Of a DNA stretch of 11,685 nt, positions 1 through 8,599 are shown in pieces (position 1 is the stretch's first letter; every line of letters begins with the position of its first letter). This stretch comes from Spirochaetia bacterium. Lineage in GTDB: Bacteria > Spirochaetota > Leptospirae > Leptospirales > Leptonemataceae. A model generated the notes under the pieces. The model made no database searches. It was not told where the DNA came from and saw nothing but the letters and a program-made list of their open reading frames with translations. The stretch lies in the NCBI GenBank assembly GCA_016195395.1, contig JACPZR010000215.1, positions 1-11,685 of the forward strand, in the 5' to 3' direction. The position numbers were made by a program, and so were the translations under genes.

Positions 1-198
1 CCGGATCGTAATCCCCTGAAACTTGGTCTCTCCCGGGGGCAGCGCGGACTCCCAGCTGTCAGCATCGACGGCCGTAGTAGTCAGGAGCTCTACAGGATAC
101 TTCGTGGAAAGAACGCGCGCATAGTGAAAGGCATGGCTCTCCGCTCCGCCGGCCGCCCCTTGGTACCAGCGCTGCACTACGATCCCGATCTTCTTCAC
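1..198 (-). CDS. glycosyltransferase, N-terminal fragment (runs off window)
   Basis: The reverse strand from a GTG at 198 stays open for 66 codons to the window edge, so only the N-terminus is visible. The translation begins with a beta strand (KKIGIVVQRW), then a Gly-rich turn carrying GGAE at residues 17-20, then a helix and a second strand ending in ELLTTT. This beta-strand, GGAE, helix pattern is the usual start of the N-terminal Rossmann domain of GT-B fold, GT4-family glycosyltransferases, which use a nucleotide-sugar donor on the cytoplasmic side of the membrane. The GTG overlaps the TGA of the upstream glycosyltransferase gene in a GTGA motif. The two are therefore probably translationally coupled and made for the same glycan. 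The donor-binding C-terminal domain is outside the window, so the sugar specificity is unknown. Confidence 0.75.
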   Translation of the reverse strand, partial: MKKIGIVVQRWYQGAAGGAESHAFHYARVLSTKYPVELLTTTAVDADSWESALPPGETKFQGITIR

Positions 199-1249
199 GC
201 AGCCTCCACTGACGAAACCGGCAGAACTCCAATCAGTGCCTGATGAAACACGTTATCCACAACCGGAGGCGCAAACGCTTCATGGTAACGCTCCTCGCCG
301 GCGCGCGATGCGGGGTGAACGGTCCCGCATGTCTGCGCCACGCCGTCCATAGCGTGTGCGAGGATTCCGGGTCCCCGATCCACAAGGACACCCGCATTCC
401 CCAAAGTTTCCGCCACCGCGGCTTGACGCGCCGCGAGAACAGGCAGTCGGAGAGCCATTGATTCCACCAGCGGCACGCAGAACCCTTCATGCTCTGAAGC
501 AGTGACATAGGCATCAGCGGAAACGTATAACGCCTTGAGCATGGACTCATTCACCGGCCCGACAAAATGAACATGAGAGGCAAGACCGTGCGCGTGCACA
601 AGGGCATTCAATTCCTGGGTATAACGGATCAGCGGTGGAACTTTTTTCCCGACGAGCCACAGCGATCCTGCGCCCGCTTTTTCCCGGAAGAGGGCAAATT
701 CCTGGATCAAATACGCAAGGCTTTTGTTGGGCGCCACACGGCCCAGCGTCAAGAAAGCGGGTCCGGACTTCTTTCTCCGCAGCTGATCGATCGTGTAAAG
801 ATGCGGCTCACGCGCGAGGAGGTCCGGAATCCTGTGAAAGATCGGCACAACTTTGACCGCTGCCTCTTGTATATCGTGCATCATCAGTTCTGTCTTGTTG
901 AAGTGCGACGGCGTCAGCCACAGAGCCACGCCCGCGCCGGCAAAGTCGCGGATCATGTGGATACCGCCGCGGCAGCTGTTTGCGATTCCCTCGTGGTATG
1001 GTTCAAAGAGAAACAGCGCCAGCGCCGTGGGCCATGCAATCGAGTAATGGTAGAGAAGAACGTCATCCGGCGACTGAAGAAACCCAGACAGGCGGCGGAC
1101 ATGGGTGACGTCTTCCGCTACCGTCCAGCCCTCAGAGAACAAACGCGCATCAAAACCCAGACCCCGGAGGCTGCGCCACATGCCCAGCGCGTCGTTTCCC
1201 ACAGCATCGCCTCTGTCCAGTCGCGGGGCAAGAATAGCAATGCGGGGCT

Positions 1250-1253
<4 letters not shown>
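195..1253 (-). CDS. GT4-family glycosyltransferase
   Basis: This 352-residue protein has the normal length and order of a GT-B glycosyltransferase. The N-terminal Rossmann domain starts with KPRIAILAP and a GDAVGND turn (residues 15-21). The C-terminal domain starts at FLTLGRVAPNKS (about 167-178), the donor-binding entry common in GT4 enzymes. It continues to an EX7E motif in which E256 and E264 frame GFCVPLV, followed by the PVLA strand and a helix starting near AVAETLG. No membrane segment or signal peptide is visible, which fits a cytoplasmic or peripheral enzyme adding a sugar to a lipid- or polysaccharide-linked acceptor. The ATG overlaps the stop of the small upstream gene (ATGA) and its own stop overlaps the next glycosyltransferase start (GTGA). 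There is no clear Shine-Dalgarno sequence, so translation is probably coupled. Family membership is secure; donor and acceptor are not predictable. Confidence 0.9.
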
Positions 1254-2855
<1,602 letters not shown>

Positions 2856-2856
<1 letters not shown>

Positions 2857-2886
2857 CCCGGCGCGTTTCCATCGGACCGGCCGGGC
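2856..2886 (+). terminator. GC-rich hairpin after argG, weak terminator candidate
   Basis: A perfect 7-bp inverted repeat, GCCCGGC (2856-2862) and GCCGGGC (2880-2886), begins at the last base of the argG stop codon and encloses a 17-nt loop. No run of T follows it, so it does not look like a standard intrinsic terminator. It may still slow or end transcription, or protect the 3' end of the mRNA. Confidence 0.3.
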
Positions 2887-2928
2887 AAGACTCCTTGACA
2901 TGACGTACATACCTTCGTTCATGCAGAC

Positions 2929-4164
2929 ATGAACGTCGACGTCCTCCGATGGGCCAGTGTGCTTACCGTTACCGCTTTTGGAATTTTTTCCTGTACAGTT
3001 TGGGTCTTGGAAGCGCGATCCTCGCCACACCGCTGGCATCGTCATTTAACGGATGGACCGTTTCTCATCGCGATGGTATGCCTTGCCGCAGCCGCGGTTC
3101 TTGGAATCAACGTGCGCGCAGACAATGACTACGCCCTCCCGATCACCAAGGGAATCGCGGCCCTCTTACTGGTTCTCTATGGCGTGTACGGCACGTTTCA
3201 TGATTTCACAGAACAAACACCGGAAGGTCTGGCCCGGCTGACCTCAAGGGGTTGGGTGGGTGTGGCTTTCCTGACCACAACGGCCGTCTGCGGCTTTGGC
3301 GCGGAAGCGGTCGGCTTTACCATTCAGACGCGGGAGAAAGCCGCAGCTGTGAAGAATTCCGCGCAGCTGGTCCAAGAATTGGAGCACATCAAGGTCAACG
3401 TGGGAACAGAAGGACAGCGCATCATAGACCGGTTCTACATCGAAGTGGAATCGTCACGACGCGCCATGGATGAAAGGCTCGTTTCAAAAGATCAGGCCAT
3501 TGCGCAGAAGGATCAGACCCTGCTGGAAAAGGACGCAGTCATCAAACAGAAGGACGAAACGATTGCGTCAAAGGACGCTGTCATTAAGCTGAAAGACGAT
3601 ATTACAGCCGCAAAGGATGCCATCATCAAAGCCAAAGATGAAGCGTTATCCGTCAAGGACGGCGTGATCAAGCAGAAGGACGAAATCATTACTACAAAAG
3701 ACACAGCCATCGCGGTGAAAGACCTGATCATCAAGGGCAAGGACGACGCTCTCTCCGGCAAAGATGTTGTGATTAAACAAAAGGATGAAGCATCCGCGTC
3801 AAAGGATGTGATCATCCGACAAAAAGACGATGCCCTGGCTGCAAAAGATGCGGCCATCAAACAGAAGGACGATGTGGCGGCGGCAAAGGACGTGATCATA
3901 CGCCAGAAAGATGAAGCGATCTCCGCAAAAGACACTGCGATCGCGGCGAAAGATGTGGCGCTGACCGGGAAAGATAGTTCCATCAAGCAAAAGGACGAAG
4001 TGATCGCGGCCAAAGACCTTGCCATCAAACAGAAAGATGACGCGGTTGCCGCGCAGAATCAGGTCGTGCGCCAGAAAGATGATACAATTGCCGCGCTTGT
4101 GTTCGCAGCAAAAGAAAAGGACGCTGTGATCGCCGGGTGTGTCAGACGACCCGCAGGTCCGTAG
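2929..4164 (+). CDS. four-helix membrane protein with a long heptad KD-repeat tail
   Basis: I do not recognise a named family. The 411-residue protein has four likely membrane helices at about residues 8-28, 44-62, 73-91 and 108-130. A linker of about 55 residues follows (helical-looking, with QLVQELEHI near 146-154). Then comes a strictly periodic tail of 31 seven-residue units at residues 187-403, 29 of which begin with Lys-Asp. The C-terminus (CVRRPAGP) breaks the pattern. With the first helix close to the start and an even number of membrane passes, both ends should lie on the same side; the long charged tail would probably project as a rod into the cytoplasm, though topology is not proven. 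The ATG at 2929 places the first membrane helix at the N-terminus. It lacks a clear ribosome-binding site, and a TTGACA hexamer at 2895-2900 has no good -10 partner. The gene converges on copA with a 27-bp gap. A scaffold or tether role is a guess from architecture only. Confidence 0.85.
   Translation: MNVDVLRWASVLTVTAFGIFSCTVWVLEARSSPHRWHRHLTDGPFLIAMVCLAAAAVLGINVRADNDYALPITKGIAALLLVLYGVYGTFHDFTEQTPEGLARLTSRGWVGVAFLTTTAVCGFGAEAVGFTIQTREKAAAVKNSAQLVQELEHIKVNVGTEGQRIIDRFYIEVESSRRAMDERLVSKDQAIAQKDQTLLEKDAVIKQKDETIASKDAVIKLKDDITAAKDAIIKAKDEALSVKDGVIKQKDEIITTKDTAIAVKDLIIKGKDDALSGKDVVIKQKDEASASKDVIIRQKDDALAAKDAAIKQKDDVAAAKDVIIRQKDEAISAKDTAIAAKDVALTGKDSSIKQKDEVIAAKDLAIKQKDDAVAAQNQVVRQKDDTIAALVFAAKEKDAVIAGCVRRPAGP
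3487..4137 (+). repeat. 31 tandem 21-bp (7-residue) coding repeats, KDxxIxx
   Basis: Residues 187-403 divide without a single insertion or deletion into 31 units of seven. Lys-Asp occupies positions 1-2 in 29 units; the exceptions are QN in unit 28 and LV in unit 30. Position 5 is most often Ile, with Leu, Val or Ala in most other units. Neighbouring units tend to alternate between a KDxxIKQ type and a KDExIAA type, giving a secondary period of 14 residues (42 bp). Lys and Asp codons vary freely (AAG/AAA, GAC/GAT), so the copies are not a fresh DNA-level expansion. The regularity appears to be kept at the protein level. Confidence 0.92.
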
Positions 4165-4191
4165 CGTATCCAGCCCGCGCGTCCTGAATCA

Positions 4192-6387
4192 TTAAAGACG
4201 CGTGCGCTTCAACCGCAGTGCGTTCGTGACAACGGAAACGGAACTCAAGGCCATGGCCCCTCCCGCGATCCAGGGCGCCAGAAACCCTGCTGCCGCTACC
4301 GGGATTCCAATGGCATTGTAGAGAAGAGCCCAGAAGAAGTTCTGGCGTATGTTCCGGACCGTGGCCCGGCTGATACCGATGGCGTCCACGAGCCGCATCA
4401 AATCCCCCTTCACGATTACAACCCCGGCGGTTTCCATGGCAACATCGGTTCCGGTGCCCATTGCAAAGCCCACGTCGGCGGCGGCCAAGGCCGGCGCATC
4501 ATTGATACCGTCGCCTGTCATGCCCACGCGGATTCCTTTGCTCTTCATGTCCGCTATGAGCGCGCTCTTTGCGGACGGAGAGAGACCCGCATGAACATCC
4601 TGGATACCCGCAGTTTCGGCAATCTTCGCAGCGGACCGTTCGTGGTCGCCCGTGAGAAGAATGGGGGTGATCCCCAGCGCACGCAGCCGCTTCACCGCCA
4701 GAGCGCTCGATTCCTTGATCTTGTCCTCAATGCCAAAGAGAATCAGAGCATCTGAACTGCCCCAAACGCGCGCCCATACAACAGTGCGCGCATCGTCTTC
4801 CCATGCGTCCGCTTTTCGGCGGAATTCTTCCGGCATTACGATTCCGTTTTCGGTAAGGAAAGCGCGGCTTCCGGCCACCACAAGGTCGTCCCCCACTCGG
4901 GCCCGGATCCCGCCGCCCGGTTCCGCTTGGAAATCCAGCGCCGGCTCCAGGGCAATTCGGCGCGCCTTGGCATACGCAGTGACGGCTTTGGCCAGCGGGT
5001 GTTCCGAGTGCGCCTCAGCTGATGCTACTTTGGCAAGGAGCCGCGCTTCGTCTTGAAGCGCAAAAACCCCTGAAACCACGGGCCGACCCTCCGTGAGAGT
5101 GCCGGTCTTGTCAAAAGCGATAGCGGTCAACGTCGCAGCGGTTTCGAGAGCCTCAGCGTTTCTAAAGAGCACTCCCATGGTGGCGCCCCGGCCCGTGCCA
5201 ACCAGAAGCGACACGGGTGTTGCGAGACCCAACGCGCATGGACAAGCAATGACAATCACAGCGATGGCGTTCTCAAGGGCTTGACCCACGTTTCCTGGAT
5301 CCAGCGCGAGCCACACCAGAAAATCGATCACGGCAATGCCCACAACCACGGGAACAAAGAAGGCCGAAATACGGTCCGCGATCCTCTGAAGCGGCGCCTT
5401 TGACGCCTGTGCGTCCTCCACGATCCGTACAATAGAAGCAAGGACGGTGTCGCTACCCACTTTTTCGGCGCTCATCTGGAGTGCGCCGTTCCCGTTGATG
5501 GTCCCGCCGAACACAGTTGCTCCGGCAGTCTTTTCAACGGGCATACTTTCGCCGGTCAGCATGGATTCATCTATCGCGCTTGAGCCGGACAGGACCACGC
5601 CGTCGGTGGGAATCTTTTCTCCGGGTTGCACCAAGAGCACGTCGCCCTTGACAATGAACTCGGCAGGAATCTCTGTCCATTCGTTCGCGCGGGAGACACG
5701 CGCGCGCGAAGGCTTCAGATCCAAGAGAGCGCGAATGGCCTGTGAACTTTTTCCCCGGGCAAGCATTTCCAAGTACTTACCCCCCAGGAGAAACGTTATC
5801 AGCACGGCCGACGTTTCATAATAGAGAGAACCGGTGCGTCCCATAACGCTCGTGACGAGGCTGAAACCGAACGCCGCAGATGTTCCAAGCGCCACCAGCA
5901 CATCCATGTTGGCCGCGCCATTCCGGAGGGCCCGGAAGGCTCCCACATAAAACGGAAAGCCGATCCAAAACTGCACCGGAGCGGCCAAAGCCAGCTGGAG
6001 CCACGGATTCATGAGCCATGCGGACATGGGAAGAAACGACAGAACAGAAAAGTGCGCCACCATGGTGTAGAGGAGCGGCGCGGAAAAGATCGCGGCTGCC
6101 GCCAGTCGGAACAAGAGGGCCCGGCCGGCTTCCTTATGTTTCTCTTCCACTTCTGCGCGGTTCTCCCGGCTTTCCAAAGCCGAGTATCCCAGCTTCTCAA
6201 CCGTCTTGAGAAGGGCAGCGGCATCCACGTCAGACCCAAAGCGCACAAAGGCGGTCTCACGCGCAAAGTTGACTCTTGCCTCTGAAACGCCCGGAACTTT
6301 CCCCAGACCCTTTTCTATCCGGGCGGCGCAGTTGGCGCATGTCATCCCCAAGAGATCGAGAGTGATTTCCTTTTCCGCTGCTTCCAT
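4192..6387 (-). CDS. copA: copper-exporting P1B-type ATPase CopA
   Basis: This 731-residue inner-membrane pump uses ATP to move Cu(I) (and probably Ag(I)) out of the cytoplasm. It has one N-terminal heavy-metal-associated domain with GMTCANC (C17, C20). After the first membrane helices come the actuator TGES (278-281), the transport-site CPC in membrane helix 6 (C382-C384), the phosphorylation site DKTGT (D426), the SEHPLA nucleotide-site His (H463) and the hinge GDGINDAP (625-632). Two markers of the Cu(I)-specific P1B-1 class are present: YN in helix 7 (690-691) and MALSS in helix 8 (712-716). The ATG at 6387 is chosen because GAAGGGA lies just upstream and the N-terminus fits the family. 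A longer in-frame reading to 6573 runs across copZ in the wrong frame. The gene lies 14 bp downstream of copZ in one operon and converges on the KD-repeat gene. Confidence 0.97.
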   Translation of the reverse strand: MEAAEKEITLDLLGMTCANCAARIEKGLGKVPGVSEARVNFARETAFVRFGSDVDAAALLKTVEKLGYSALESRENRAEVEEKHKEAGRALLFRLAAAAIFSAPLLYTMVAHFSVLSFLPMSAWLMNPWLQLALAAPVQFWIGFPFYVGAFRALRNGAANMDVLVALGTSAAFGFSLVTSVMGRTGSLYYETSAVLITFLLGGKYLEMLARGKSSQAIRALLDLKPSRARVSRANEWTEIPAEFIVKGDVLLVQPGEKIPTDGVVLSGSSAIDESMLTGESMPVEKTAGATVFGGTINGNGALQMSAEKVGSDTVLASIVRIVEDAQASKAPLQRIADRISAFFVPVVVGIAVIDFLVWLALDPGNVGQALENAIAVIVIACPCALGLATPVSLLVGTGRGATMGVLFRNAEALETAATLTAIAFDKTGTLTEGRPVVSGVFALQDEARLLAKVASAEAHSEHPLAKAVTAYAKARRIALEPALDFQAEPGGGIRARVGDDLVVAGSRAFLTENGIVMPEEFRRKADAWEDDARTVVWARVWGSSDALILFGIEDKIKESSALAVKRLRALGITPILLTGDHERSAAKIAETAGIQDVHAGLSPSAKSALIADMKSKGIRVGMTGDGINDAPALAAADVGFAMGTGTDVAMETAGVVIVKGDLMRLVDAIGISRATVRNIRQNFFWALLYNAIGIPVAAAGFLAPWIAGGAMALSSVSVVTNALRLKRTRL

Positions 6388-6401
6388 GTTTCCCTTCTTT
6401 G

Positions 6402-6611
6402 TCAGTTTATCGTCTGCGTGGCGCTGACAGGGTAACCGGCTTCTTCCATCGCGTGAGCAATCGCTGCGGCGTCGCCCGCAGTATCCACGTTCACCAATTG
6501 CGTCTTGAGATCCACGTCTACTTTGGCGTTGGCGTCCACGCTCTTGACCGCCGTTGTTACACGCGCCACACAATGGTTGCAGCTCATGCCTTCTGTTTGA
6601 AATTGCAGCAT
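6402..6611 (-). CDS. copZ: copper chaperone CopZ (HMA domain)
   Basis: This 69-residue cytoplasmic protein is essentially one heavy-metal-associated domain of ferredoxin-like beta-alpha-beta-beta-alpha-beta fold. The Cu(I)-binding GMSCNHC loop puts the two cysteines at residues 11 and 14. Family members bind Cu(I) and hand it to the matching domain of CopA or to the regulator. It is the first gene of the operon, with copA starting 14 bp after its stop. A strong ribosome-binding site (AGGAGG, 6 nt before the ATG) fits the need for more chaperone than pump. Transcription is expected from the CueR-type promoter at 6636-6666, so the gene should be induced by copper. Confidence 0.93.
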   Translation of the reverse strand: MLQFQTEGMSCNHCVARVTTAVKSVDANAKVDVDLKTQLVNVDTAGDAAAIAHAMEEAGYPVSATQTIN

Positions 6612-6617
6612 TTCGTT

Positions 6618-6623
6618 CCTCCT
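6618..6623 (-). promoter_or_regulatory. ribosome-binding site of copZ
   Basis: A full AGGAGG Shine-Dalgarno sequence on the minus strand is separated from the copZ ATG (6611-6609) by 6 nt. It is much stronger than the other sites in this window and fixes the copZ start. Confidence 0.85.
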
Positions 6624-6635
6624 GCCTATACTGTC

Positions 6636-6666
6636 ATATTACACCTTCCAATTACTGGAAGGTCAA
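6636..6666 (-). promoter_or_regulatory. copZA promoter, MerR/CueR type with 19-bp spacer
   Basis: On the minus strand a TTGACC -35 box (6666-6661) and a TAATAT -10 box (6641-6636) are separated by exactly 19 bp (6660-6642). This overlong spacer is the hallmark of promoters activated by MerR-family proteins. They bind the spacer and twist the DNA so that RNA polymerase can align with both boxes. The spacer is almost filled by a perfect CueR-like palindrome. Transcription should begin near 6629 and read copZ then copA. Confidence 0.88.
6643..6663. promoter_or_regulatory. CueR operator 1 (perfect palindrome)
   Basis: The arms ACCTTCCA (6643-6650) and TGGAAGGT (6656-6663) are perfect inverted repeats around a 5-bp centre. 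They closely resemble the E. coli CueR boxes at copA and cueO (ACCTTCC...GGAAGGT). The palindrome lies between the -35 and -10 boxes of the copZA promoter, where MerR-type activators bind. Confidence 0.88.
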
Positions 6667-6724
6667 TAGGGACAGGGAATTTTTTTTTCACCAGCCTATG
6701 ATAAGAATCAGGAACCGTTTGGGC

Positions 6725-6757
6725 TTGACCTTCCAATGGTTGGAATGTTAGTATAGT
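6725..6757 (+). promoter_or_regulatory. cueR promoter, probably autoregulated
   Basis: A plus-strand TTGACC (6725-6730) is followed by a CueR-like palindrome. The -10 is poor: TAGTAT at 6749-6754 (18-bp spacer) or TATAGT at 6752-6757 (21-bp spacer). Either one would start transcription at or just past the cueR ATG at 6761, giving a leaderless mRNA. The weaker -10 fits low, self-controlled expression of the regulator. Confidence 0.6.
6728..6748. promoter_or_regulatory. CueR operator 2 (one mismatch)
   Basis: The arms ACCTTCCA (6728-6735) and TGGAATGT (6741-6748) surround a 5-bp centre. They repeat operator 1 with one mismatched pair (a T in place of a G in the right arm). The centres of the two operators are 85 bp apart, about eight helical turns, with a 9-T tract (6680-6688) between them. 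Confidence 0.78.
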
Positions 6758-6760
6758 CCC

Positions 6761-7168
6761 ATGAACATTGGGCAGGCAGCGGAGGCTTCCGGAATCAGCG
6801 CCAAGTTGATCCGACATTACGAATCCATCGGGCTGATCAGCCGCGCATTGCGGAGGGAGTCCGGCTATCGGGTCTACACGGAAAGCGACGTGCACATCCT
6901 GCGTTTCATCAAGCGTGCGCGCGGCCTGGGTTTCTCCCTGGCGGAGATCAAAACGCTTGTGAACCTCTGGAAGAATAAATCGCGCGCGAGCGCACAGGTG
7001 AAGACCCTTGCCATGAATCACGTGCAGGCGCTCGAAACCAAGATCCGTGAACTCCAAGAGATGGCCGGAACACTGAAGCATCTGGCCAAAAACTGCCACG
7101 GAGACGGCCGGCCTGACTGTCCCATTCTTGATGATCTGGAAAAGGGAGTCGTTACGGGACGGGCCTAG
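6761..7168 (+). CDS. cueR: CueR-type copper-responsive MerR regulator
   Basis: This 135-residue MerR-family activator senses cytosolic Cu(I), Ag(I) or Au(I) and turns on copper efflux genes. The N-terminal winged helix (MNIGQAAEASG, then RHYESIGL) binds DNA, and a long dimerisation helix spans about 76-109. The metal loop reads C112-HGDGRPD-C120. Both cysteines, and S77 at the start of the dimer helix, fall at the same residue numbers as in E. coli CueR, which is also 135 residues. This Cys-x7-Cys plus Ser pattern marks the monovalent-metal branch, as opposed to the divalent ZntR-like sensors. The start agrees with the family N-terminus but has no Shine-Dalgarno sequence and lies on the expected transcription start. 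The gene is divergent from copZA, and its 3' end overlaps the convergent maoC-like gene by 17 bp. Confidence 0.94.
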   Translation: MNIGQAAEASGISAKLIRHYESIGLISRALRRESGYRVYTESDVHILRFIKRARGLGFSLAEIKTLVNLWKNKSRASAQVKTLAMNHVQALETKIRELQEMAGTLKHLAKNCHGDGRPDCPILDDLEKGVVTGRA

Positions 7169-7592
7169 TGCCAAACATCCCGTTACCGATGAACGTCATG
7201 ACCAGCTTTCCCTCTTGATTCACCAGCTCGGCGCGCCCCTTGACCAGACCGATTCCTTTGCGAAACGGCTTGGTCTCGATAATTTTGAAGTTCCCCGTCA
7301 GCGTATCCCCGGGCTTCACCGGCCGTTTCCAGCGGAGTTCATCCACTCCGGGCGACCCCATGCTTGACGAATGATTGAGCACGGCGTCTACATAGAGACG
7401 CATGCAGATGCTCGCCGTATGCCATCCGCTGGCGATCAGGCCGCCGAACATGGATTTCTGCGCGGACTCCTCATCCACGTGGAAGGGCTGCGGGTCGTAT
7501 TTTTTGGCAAACTCCAGGATCTCTTCGCGGGAAACCGTGTAGCCGCCCAAGCTCATCTCATCGCCCGCTTTCAGGTCTTCAAAATACAGCAT
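7152..7592 (-). CDS. MaoC-like (R)-specific enoyl-CoA hydratase
   Basis: This 146-residue hot-dog-fold protein has the length of single-domain MaoC/PhaJ-type hydratases, which add water to trans-2-enoyl-CoA to give (R)-3-hydroxyacyl-CoA. The hydratase motif is present as YDPQPFHVDEESA. D33 and H38 correspond to the catalytic Asp/His pair, and the motif is followed by FGGLIASGWHT, the central hot-dog helix. A second strand-rich half with RPVKPGDTLTG and NQEGKLVMTF is typical of the family. No membrane or export signals are seen. The TAA lies inside the last codons of convergent cueR. Upstream, 115 bp separate it from the co-oriented alpha/beta hydrolase, so it may be co-transcribed or have its own promoter. 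The substrate chain length is not predictable. A related mesaconyl- or acyl-ACP-acting enzyme is possible. Confidence 0.88.
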   Translation of the reverse strand: MLYFEDLKAGDEMSLGGYTVSREEILEFAKKYDPQPFHVDEESAQKSMFGGLIASGWHTASICMRLYVDAVLNHSSSMGSPGVDELRWKRPVKPGDTLTGNFKIIETKPFRKGIGLVKGRAELVNQEGKLVMTFIGNGMFGTRPVP

Positions 7593-7707
7593 CCGTCCAA
7601 GATGCGGTCAAGAGGCGTCGGCGTCAAATGATCCAAGCGCGGACGGTGCCGCAACAATCCCACAACAATCTCGCTCCGGCCGTGACGACCGGCGGCCCTG
7701 CAACCGT
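7593..7707. other. 115-bp intergenic stretch with an 11-bp tandem duplication
   Basis: This gap between the alpha/beta hydrolase and the maoC-like gene holds two adjacent 11-bp copies, CCGCAACAATC (7649-7659) and CCACAACAATC (7660-7670), differing at one base. No convincing terminator or strong promoter is visible. A minus-strand TTGACC near 7606-7611 lies too close to the maoC start for a normal promoter with a leader. Confidence 0.4.
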
Positions 7708-8577
7708 CTACAGTCGGTCCAGCAGCTCGCGGAGAAACGCTTCCTGCTGTTCCAAGTGCAGGGCATGCCCGCCATGCTTGACGAGCACCAGCTCGCAGTC
7801 GGGGAAAGCACGGACCATCCGCCGGCCGATATCAGCCGGGGTCAGCGCATCCCCGTCGCCCCAGTATAACGTGATGGGAACACGGTAGTGCCGCAGCTCT
7901 TTTTCTGCGAAGAACACACGGCTCTCATCTTCCACCACATTCTCGGCAAGGAAGTAGTAACCCAGCTGCGTCCATTCGTAGAGTATCCCCGCCAACGCCC
8001 AATCAGGAAAGTCCGGAAGCGTCTGCGTGTACAGATGCTCCAACAAGTACTTCACGCCCTCGATGGACCGGGGAAACAACTTTTCTCGAATGGCATCGCG
8101 CTCGCGCGCGTCGAAGTGCAGAACCCCGGGCGCCACCATGTGCATCTCTGAAAATAAGTCGCCATGAAACTGCTCCTGAAACCAACGCTGCATGTGGAGC
8201 CCAAACAGGCCGCCCATGCTGTGACTCACCAACCGCGCTCCGCGCACGCAGAGTTGGTCCGCAAGAAACCGGGCGGTGGCGCGCGACATGCTCTCAATGT
8301 GCCACATTTCGCGGATACTGGGGAGCTTTGTCCTGCCAAAGCCGGGAAGGTCCAAAACAATCAAGTCGAACTTTTCAGACAGGCGGTCAAATAAGCGGCG
8401 AAATGTGTGCGACGAGTCCAGGAATCCGTGGAGCAGCACGAGCACAGGCCGGCCGCGTCGTTTTTCGTACCAGTGAAATGTAACACCGTCATGCTCCGCT
8501 CTGCGATATTGCATACCGGAGTCCACGATGCGCGCATGAATGCGTGATCTGCGGAAACGCAGAAGCGCCGCGCCCAT
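7708..8577 (-). CDS. alpha/beta-fold hydrolase
   Basis: This soluble alpha/beta hydrolase (289 residues from the ATG at 8577) has its catalytic parts in normal order. The oxyanion-hole HGF is at H50-G51, the nucleophile elbow SHSMGG has S120, the acid is D243 in GDGDALTP, and the base is H271 in KHGGHALHLEQ. LDLPGFGRT (75-83) is the usual strand 4 loop of esterases, haloalkane dehalogenases and BioH/MEST-like enzymes. The elbow has Ser before His where most members have Gly. The frame is open upstream to 8646, but that stretch overlaps the deacetylase C-terminus and adds no family sequence. 8577 (22 bp after the deacetylase stop) or 8514 are the likelier starts. The gene follows the deacetylase on the same strand, probably in one operon. 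Its substrate is unknown; an esterase with a BioH-like role is one option given bioF nearby. Confidence 0.88.
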   Translation of the reverse strand: MGAALLRFRRSRIHARIVDSGMQYRRAEHDGVTFHWYEKRRGRPVLVLLHGFLDSSHTFRRLFDRLSEKFDLIVLDLPGFGRTKLPSIREMWHIESMSRATARFLADQLCVRGARLVSHSMGGLFGLHMQRWFQEQFHGDLFSEMHMVAPGVLHFDARERDAIREKLFPRSIEGVKYLLEHLYTQTLPDFPDWALAGILYEWTQLGYYFLAENVVEDESRVFFAEKELRHYRVPITLYWGDGDALTPADIGRRMVRAFPDCELVLVKHGGHALHLEQQEAFLRELLDRL

Positions 8578-8599
8578 GCGAGAGCCCGCGCGGCCCCAT

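Noticed and set aside
2895..2923. Sigma-70 promoter for the KD-repeat gene
   Set aside because: The TTGACA at 2895-2900 is perfect, but the bases at the right distance (GTTCAT or TTCATG) do not resemble a -10 box. The hexamer alone is not enough.
3513..4028. A 171-codon open frame on the minus strand with a regular SF/SS pattern
   Set aside because: It is the antisense reading of the KD heptad repeats, and its regularity is copied from the real gene. It has no start signals, and the plus-strand protein has membrane helices and a sensible start.
3487..4137. CRISPR array or non-coding satellite
   Set aside because: The 21-bp units are contiguous with no spacers, vary at codon third positions and lie wholly inside an open frame.
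6388..6573. N-terminal extension of copA
   Set aside because: The extra 62 residues run across copZ in another frame and are Arg/Gly/Cys-rich without family similarity. The ATG at 6387 has a ribosome-binding site and a standard N-terminus.
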